Positions 56,501-64,000 of a DNA stretch of 64,000 bases are shown here, piece by piece. The stretch is from Psoroptes ovis (taxonomy: Eukaryota > Arthropoda > Arachnida > Sarcoptiformes > Psoroptidae). Location of the stretch: the NCBI GenBank assembly GCA_002943765.1, contig PQWQ01000003.1, positions 3,285,501 to 3,349,500 of the forward strand, given 5' to 3'. Within the stretch, counting starts at the first letter, position 1. Every line of letters starts with the position of its first letter. A program made the translations under genes and the position numbers. The notes under the pieces are model-generated. The model was given only the letters and a program-made list of their open reading frames with translations, did no database searches and had not been told where the DNA came from.

Positions 56501-58438
56501 TTTCATCGAGGAATTCGAGCACCAGCATCAACAGCAGCAGCGGTAAACACATGATTTCAATTATAATTGAAATTCTATCCAATTTCTCTCTCTCCTTTGA
56601 TTTCTTTGTTTTTCTAATTAAAAAAAAGGAAATGGAAAAAAACAAAATTCTTGACTCTTCGATCTCAAATTCAATTCCGAATAATAATAATGATTCATTC
56701 GTCTCGTGATTCTGTTATCTCAAATTTTCTCTGAATTCACAAATATTTTCGCACCAAATTTTAATTGAAAATATACATTTCTTTTCAGTTCGGGTTCATT
56801 TTCAATTATTTTTCCAGTGAATTGTTTCAATTATTGTCGATTTCAATTAACTGATTAATTATTATTATTGTTTGAAAATTGTGTTGAAAATCAATCGAGA
56901 ATCAATGTTGAATCTGATAAATTGAGAAATTGAGATTTTTTTTAGATTTGATTTTGAATTGATTTTTCAGGGTTTGATTTCCATTCGTAATCAAAATCAA
57001 ACTAAAATTGAAATCAAAGTGAAACTTCAACAGCGAATTGTGATTGAGAATTGCCACTGAATTTCGTTTGAAAATTTTGTTTTCCATCTTTGAATTATTA
57101 AATTTCATTTGGAATGAATTTGATTTCTTTTTCTTCACAAAAATCTTGGCTCTGAAAATCTTTGCGATAGAAAAAATATCTGCAAAATTTCCAGTCAATT
57201 CATTTCATTTCATTTTTGTTTTTTCATTTTTTATCATTTATTTAAAAACATACGCAAACATTTTTCAATTCTTTATGGATTTCTTCAACATACATTTCTT
57301 CACAGGTTCAACTCAGACAAACACACACACACACACCAGCCATACACCCATATATATCCATGGTATTGCAACAGATTTTAATGAAAAAAAAATAGAAAGA
57401 ATCTTGCACTAAAAAAAAATAAAATAAAATAAAATACAGGAGAATCGGCAAAGACGAAAATTCATTTTTTTTCCTTCAGAAAATACAATCAAATAATGCA
57501 CCCGTGAAATAAAACAAAAAATGGAATGGAAAAAAAATTTAAACCCTATGCACCATTGATTTTCATCATCATCATCATCAGTATCCGAATCAGTATTTTC
57601 TCCGCTGAAAAAATATCAAGGATATTTTCATTACAATTATTATTATTATTATTACTACTGCTATTTGGCCCTAGAGAAAAGATCCAAAGAGAGAATGGAA
57701 TGAATCAATGAATGCGAATGAATGAATCAATGAAATAATGGGAAAAAATAGACCAGAAACCTAGAAAAAAATAAATAAAAATGAATGAAAATAAACAAAA
57801 TGAATGAAAATAAAAATTTATAAATTTCTATGTATTTGAAAAAAAAATATAATGAAGATTTATATTTTGCTCATAAATCAAAGTTTTACATTTTTTTATT
57901 TCAATATTTTTTTTGGGTTATATTTTATATTTATATTGCTTATGATAATAATCAAAAAATAATGTAAAATTCATTAATTTTTATTTTTCCTCGTATTAAT
58001 ACATGTGCGTGTGCTTAGCTGTGCTTCGGTGCATTAATATATATTTGAAATATTTGAAATAAATACATGACTAAAATGGATAAATGAATAAATATAAAAA
58101 AAATTATTTGAAAAATTACATAATAAAAAGATTAAACATAATGTAAAGATTACATAATACAAAATATTGAAAATTAATATGAATATAATGCAATACAACA
58201 ACAACAACAACGATAGATTTTGTGTAAAGAAATGGCTTGGAAATATTGAAATTTTTATGAAATTTTGTAAAATTTTAAATTTTTGGATTTTTTTTCTATT
58301 TTTTTTATTTGAAATTTGAAAATATACACGATTTACAAGTTTAAACATTTTTTAAAAAATTTCAAGAAATTCAAAATAAATAAACATAAAATATTATTAC
58401 ATTGAATATATCGTCGTTGATATTGGCTACATATGTTG

Positions 58439-58512
58439 GCTTGTCCGACAAATTGATAAGCAAATTCAATGCTAATGCCCGTAGAAAATCAGAAAAAACT
58501 TTTCGGACAATG
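58439..58512. mobile_element. MITE, mariner-like, copy 3
   Basis: About 74 bp. The left end is GGCTTGTCCGACAAATT and the right end, read on the minus strand, is GCATTGTCCGAAAAGTTTTT. It shares the TTGTCCGA core in inverted orientation at both ends. More decayed than copies 1 and 4. Confidence 0.5.
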
Positions 58513-61194
58513 CATTATTTCAAATCTATGTCCGGATATATTTCGAGCTTGGATTTATAAATAAATAAACGAATAGACACAAATACGAATAAAGCAATGA
58601 ATTGTTACAAGATAAACGATTGTTCATGATTGCTCTTGTGTAATATTGTCTGGTGGGCTATATGTTTTAAACGATACCAGACGATAATCAAAAATCGAAT
58701 TGATAATCGATGTATTTCAATGTATTTGAGATCAATTTCGATTTATTCTGCCATTTTTTTGTCGATTTTTTTCTGCAGTTTCATTTTACACGTTTCCATC
58801 ATCCATATATCAACATATTTATTGAAATAAATAATCGTAGATCAATGAATCTTTGTCTATTTAGCGATATTGGTCCTGCCAACATTTATTTGTGTAAACG
58901 TTTTCCGATTCGTATGTGTTTGGTGTGAACATCAAACATCATAGATCACGACACAATCAAAAAGAAACAGAAACAACGATCAAACAATTTACGATCGATT
59001 CCGGAAGAAAAATTTGCGAAAATATTTGATTTTGAATGAATTTTGAATAAATTATGGAAATTTTTTGTAATAGGATTGTAAACATCGTGTATTCGCACGA
59101 TATGAAATATATTGAAAAAAATTGCGATAAATATTGTTTTTTGAATATCTGAAAAAAAATGATGAAAATTTCAATTTTGATGATTTTCAAAAAACAATTA
59201 TTCTCGCGATTCAAGTTCAATGCTTTGACAGGCGATGATTTGATTGAATTTTTCTTTCATTCATTTTGATTCAACGATAAATCCATCGATTAAACCTAAG
59301 ATTTCTCAAAGACAACAAGAAACTATGAAAAAACAATGAATTACCCTTGAATATGGAAAAATTGAGAGAAATATTAATTCCAAAAACATTGTCTTGGATA
59401 CCAAAAATAAAATAAATAAAAAAATAAACACATGAAAATAGCGAACAAGCTAAGACCTAAGCCTTAAACATCAAAGATTCAAAGATCTTGTCCAAAGACA
59501 ATCTAAAGAATAATTATTCTTCTATTACTTAGTGTCCACTTATTATTAATATTACTATTACTTTCCTGTTCACTTATTATTATTATTATTATTGTCATTA
59601 TTATTACAATTATTATTATTAGACTAACTATTATTACTGCGATTATTATTATTATTATTATAAGATTACGCAATTACAATTTTGATTGTAATTTAATTGA
59701 AATAAGATGAACATAAAAATTTGATGATAATAATAATAATAATAATAATCAATGAAATATATAAAAGATAATAATATTTATTCTTATTTTATTTTATCCA
59801 TTTATTATTATCAATATTATTATTATTATTTGATTTAGTTCGACTAGTTTTCAACAACAAAAAAATTGATAATTCTATTCTTAAGAATATATTCTTGAAT
59901 CATTTTTTTTTCAATTTTTATTATTTTCATTATTATTATCATTGTTATAGTTATCATTGAATTTCAATGACAAATCTAAACGAAACACACACAAATGCAC
60001 ACACTTATCCATAAGAATATATGAAAACACTTGAATTTTCATTAAAATTTTTCTTTATTTTTTTATTTCCAAGAAATTCCGTTTTTTCTTCGTCGTTCTC
60101 TAAGTAAAATACAAAATTTTCACAATGTTTCCAGCTATGTTTCAGCGAAATATTGATAGCCTTATTAGTTGGCCACCTTTGCACATGAATCTTGATGACT
60201 TTTTGTTTCGCATCGGATCATTGTTTTTGCAGGTTTTTTCCATGGATTTTCACCGTGAAAACTGTGTAATTTCCAATAATTCAATGAATGATTTTAGATT
60301 ATGGATTTGATTTGATCATTGAGATGCTTGGTGAAGTGCTTCGCTGATGTATTGATTGATGTTGATTGGTTTGTGATTGATGATTTGATCAATTTTTTTG
60401 GAATTTTTATTTTGAAAATTCCAAAATTGAATCTCCCGATTTCGATATATGTCATGGGTCACATCATACTCATAATATTTTGGATCAATGATTGAAAATC
60501 AATTCAATAACTTCGATGATAATGTTCAAATTGAATTAATATTATTCATCATTCAACATCATTCAATTTTCAATTATTATAATCAAACCATGCGCATCAA
60601 ACAAGTGGATTTTTTTTCATATTTTCATCTTTGTTTGTTTACTTTGGTCCATATTTTTTTTCTCAACTATTGACATATTCAATGATGATTTTTCTTATCA
60701 AAGATGACGATGATGATGCTGTCCCAAAACATATAGAACCTGTGTGTCTGAGCGTGTCCATACATGTGAGGAATGGATGGAATCATATTCACCAATATCA
60801 CCTAAAAGTAAAAATGATAACTGATTTTGGTGATATTGTCAAATACTTGCAAGATGCATCTCACTTACATAGAGTTTAGAACATGACAATATTACGCAAA
60901 TGCATCGGTTTGATTAATAAAATAAAGTATAAAATACCTGAAATATATTTGAAAACGTACGTATTCAATACGAATATATATAGAGATCCAGAGCAATGAC
61001 GGTAAACATCATCATTTCATTTGATGATCATCACCATTCTTTATTTTTTTGGTGTTTTGTCACATTGAAAATAAACAAACAAACAAACTTGTTCAATAAT
61101 GATTGAACTTAATTATCAAATTAATAATTGATAAATATTTCAAATGAAATGGATGATATTCAAATGATGAATAACGCAATTCAAGTTGACATAT

Positions 61195-61262
61195 CCAGTC
61201 CTAGATTAGGTTTAATGACACTAAATTCCGATCCTAGAATAGTTTTAAAAGCACTGAATTCA
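61195..61262. repeat. imperfect ~35-bp tandem duplication
   Basis: Two adjacent copies of a GTCCTAGATTAGGTTTAATG-type segment followed by ACACTAAATTC; the second reads GATCCTAGAATAGTTTTAAA then AGCACTGAATTC. No function seen. Confidence 0.65.
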
Positions 61263-62454
61263 TCCACAAATTCCAGAAAACATTAAAATCATCATTTGAC
61301 GATATCAAATGTATCCATTTTTGATCCATTTTTTGAATCACTGATCCACATCACATTACTGAAATACTGAATGAATGAATTATCATGGGAAATGAACTAA
61401 ATAAATATTTCAAATATTTTTTTTTCTTTTAATTTTATTCAAAATCAAAATCAAAAATCCAAATCAAACATTTTTTTTTCATAGAATTTGATCAATGGTA
61501 AAACTATGGAATCTTTGATTTAAAATTTCAAAAAAAATGAAAATATTTCAAAATTTTCAAAAATGGAAATCTTCTTGTTATCATTATTATTATTTTCGGG
61601 GCCCATTTTTCAACAATGATAAACGCATACATCAATGATCAACATAATCTCATTTGATTCAGGTTGATTTTATTGTTGTTCGGTGTTGTCGCTGTTATTG
61701 TTGTTGTTGTTGTTGAATGAGGAGAAAAAACAAATGTTTGAAGCCAAAAAAACAACGAAAAAAATGAGTAAAAAATATGAAAATCCAATTTTTCAAAGTC
61801 TTCCATGTATTATTATGATGATAATAATAATAAAAAGCAAATGAAATCCATTCAACATTCAACAGAATTCATCAGTATTCACTGGAATCTTTCGGATCCT
61901 TATTCCTTATTCGCATCAATAATGAAATACCGAAATGGAATGAAATTGAAAATATTGAAATATTGAATCATAAGTAACGCATTTATTATTATTTTATTAT
62001 TATTATTATGATTTTTAAAAAATATGAATTCAATATCGCTTTTGCTGTTGTTGCTGCTGCTGTTGCTTGTTTGATATTTTCAATATTATTATTATTTTTA
62101 TTATTTTTTCCACCAATAAATTTATTCTTGTGATATATGTGTGTGTGTATGTACACCAAATAATAATAATATTTCATCTCATTAATATTCAATGTTCATA
62201 GTTCATGATAATGAAAATGAAGAAAAATATGTATTTTTTTCTTCATGAAAATTTCAAACATGCATGTTTGAAATTCACTCTCTGGATCCATCTTTGGCTC
62301 TCTCTCTCTCTCTCGATCCATCCATCCATCTCTCTCTCCCATCCATTTCTCTTGAATAGTTGAATGTTCAAAAGTTCTACCGAGAAAAAAAAAATGAAAA
62401 AAAAAAATAAAGCAAAGAACAATCAAATCAACAAATTTTTCATTCATTCATTCA

Positions 62455-62478
62455 TTTTTTTTTTTTTTTTTTTTTTTT
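62455..62478. repeat. polyT run of 24
   Basis: 24 consecutive T, among the longest homopolymers in the window; a place where sequence length is likely unreliable. Confidence 0.95.
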
Positions 62479-62588
62479 GGATCCCAATTTTTCATTTGGT
62501 ATAAATGTGTTTCCAGCACATATATGATAAATGAATTTTTATTTTTTTTTTTTTTTTAATATTTTTCGTTGGCTGAATATTTTCACTG

Positions 62589-62690
62589 AGTTTTCAGTGA
62601 ATTTTCATTGAATTCTCGCAGAATTTCATTGAATTCTCGCAGAATTTCAGTGAATTCTCACAGCATTTCGCTGAATTGAACAGAATTCGG
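62589..62690. repeat. 21-bp minisatellite
   Basis: Tandem copies of GAATTCTCGCAGAATTTCAT(T/G) starting at 62610, 62631 and 62652, with degraded copies on both sides. Each unit contains an EcoRI-type GAATTC and an internal inverted GAATT pair. Confidence 0.85.
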
Positions 62691-63913
62691 CTGAATCCAA
62701 ATAAAATTTTTTCATTGGAAAATGAAACTGAAACTGAAAATGAGAAGAAAAATTCCAATTGATTTTTGGTTCATTTTTTTTTTTCGTTGAATTCAAAATG
62801 AAAACTTTTGTTTCTGGCAACTTGGCACATGGCATTGAACATGAAATAAATTCAAATAGAATAAATTAAAAATAAAAATTAGAAAAAAAATAAAATTAAT
62901 AATATGAATTGAAATATATGAATATTTCATCATTTGAAAAAATTGGAAATCATCTTTGAATTTTGTTTCGATAAAAGATGATGAAGACATGATTTGTCAG
63001 ATGATAATAATGGCACAAATAAGAGAAATAATAAGAAAAATACTCATTATTCCTGAATTTTTCTCTCAAATTTCAATTATTTTGGAATTTTCAAAATTTT
63101 TAAATTTGAAATAATTTAAAATAATCAAAATGTACTCAAAATAAAAATTGTCAAAATTCATCAAATTTGTACTTAAAAAAAACGATTGCTTCCAATCAAT
63201 CGTATCCAATCAATGATACATCAGTACATCAAATGAAATATATCATTTGCTTCGACTTGTACATCATCATCATCATCATCATCAATGGTTTGTGATCCGA
63301 AATTATTTTTGGAAATTTATTTAAAGCCTATTCTTTTTGGACCCCGAAAAATCAAAGTTTTTCATTTAGAGTTTTGGCCATGATCTTGGTGGCAGAATTT
63401 ATTTTTAGATTTTCTCTTTTGTTTTTAGTCCAACACATTTGATTTGCTTCATCAATTCATTTAATCCTTTGCTTTGAATTTGTGCTGTGAATCGGTTATT
63501 TCGATACATGAAATTATTGCGAAATCATTGTGAAAAAATCATCATCAATGGTGAATTGATTTGTAAATTAATGATTTGAAAATTTTAGAATTGGATTTAA
63601 ACAACAAAAAATTTGAAATAAAAATAAACTAAAATTGAGTCGATTGACAATTAACAATGGACAATTCAAGTCTAAAACAAAACAAACAAAACTTTAAACT
63701 TTTATTGGTGTTGAGTTTTAAAAATAGCAACAACAATAGTAATAATCAATGAATAAATGAATGGGACATGATGAAAATTTAAAAAATCGAAATAAACAAT
63801 AAAACAACAAATGTCAAATTCGCATTTATTGTATGTTGTCCGATGTGTTTTGATTTTTGAATTTTTATTTTTTTTCATTAAAAGTTGAATCAAAAATTTT
63901 TGCGATAAACAAT

Positions 63914-63990
63914 TGGGCTGTCCGAAAAGTTTTTGTCGATTTTCAATCGGCGTTCTTATCGTTTAACAGTTGAAAACTTTTCGGACAATC
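63914..63990. mobile_element. MITE, mariner-like, copy 4
   Basis: About 77 bp near the right edge. Left end TTGGGCTGTCCGAAAAGTTT continuing TTGTCGATTTTC; right end on the minus strand GATTGTCCGAAAAGTTTTCA. It is the copy most similar to copy 1, sharing about 30 bases at one end. Confidence 0.65.
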
Positions 63991-64000
63991 AAATATTTCC

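Larger units (their letters stand above)
46734..64000. other. region upstream of the RasGRF start: no gene recognised
   Basis: 17.3 kb of AT-rich DNA. It may contain the RasGRF promoter and 5' UTR exon(s) with a long intron, but nothing marks them. It holds microsatellites, a 21-bp minisatellite (62589-62690), an imperfect duplication (61195-61262) and two MITEs. A plus-strand 100-codon frame (54267-54569) has a hydrophobic N-terminal segment followed by an Asp/Glu-rich region and could be a first exon of a secreted peptide gene, but no family is recognisable. Other frames are Ile/Phe/Asn-rich AT translations. Confidence 0.5.

Noticed and set aside
56257..56709. Overlapping ORFs on both strands near 56.3-56.7 kb
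   Set aside because: Mutually overlapping frames with no motif; slightly higher GC but nothing recognisable.

Overview
This is AT-rich eukaryotic nuclear DNA: introns are present, polyA/polyT runs and ATG/TGA/TTA trinucleotide repeats are abundant, and real coding sequence is sparse. The host gene, an arthropod-type LTR-retrotransposon set, a hAT transposon and the very AT-rich background together suggest an arthropod, most likely a mite (Dermatophagoides-like composition). The taxon is an inference.

The one clear host gene is on the minus strand. It is a Ras guanine-nucleotide exchange factor of the RasGRF type, read from a start codon at 46733 down through eleven coding exons to 18657. The exons encode PH1, a coiled coil, an IQ calmodulin-binding motif, the DH (Rho-GEF) domain and PH2. 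The REM and CDC25 (Ras-GEF) domains expected next were not found in the window; if the gene is complete they lie past the left edge, behind an intron of at least 18.6 kb. Two points stand out: a GC-AG intron in PH2, and an apparent 11-nt loss with an in-frame stop in the sixth coding exon (DH domain).

Mobile DNA fills much of the rest. (1) A Ty1/copia element, 2028-6277 (+), has 158-bp LTRs, a target duplication and a primer-binding site that matches the anticodon arm of elongator tRNA-Met; its gag-pol is broken once, near an A7T5 run. (2) An env-bearing Ty3/gypsy (errantivirus-like) element, 6622-13724 (-), has 433-bp LTRs that look identical, a gag resembling BEL/Pao gag (DUF1759 plus three knuckles), a gypsy-type pol broken at the integrase C-terminus, and a full env with furin site, fusion-peptide-like segment and TM anchor. 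(3) A fossil of a Mononegavirales L polymerase lies at about 14777-15937 (+), with the GDNQ motif still readable. (4) A second Ty3/gypsy element, 24568-28518 (-), has identical 226-bp LTRs, a tRNA-Leu PBS and one intact ORF but almost no gag; it sits 32 bp inside a RasGRF intron in the gene's own orientation. (5) A complete hAT transposon, 43144-45865, has perfect 15-bp terminal inverted repeats, an 8-bp target duplication, an intact 623-aa transposase and a 27-bp subterminal repeat array; it lies in the first RasGRF intron. (6) At least four short mariner-like MITEs share the terminal core TGTCCGAAAAGTTTT.

The right-hand 17 kb (46734-64000) is upstream of the RasGRF start codon and holds no gene I can defend, only microsatellites, a minisatellite and two MITEs. 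A GC-richer, coding-like segment at the left edge (1-215) may be the end of another gene.
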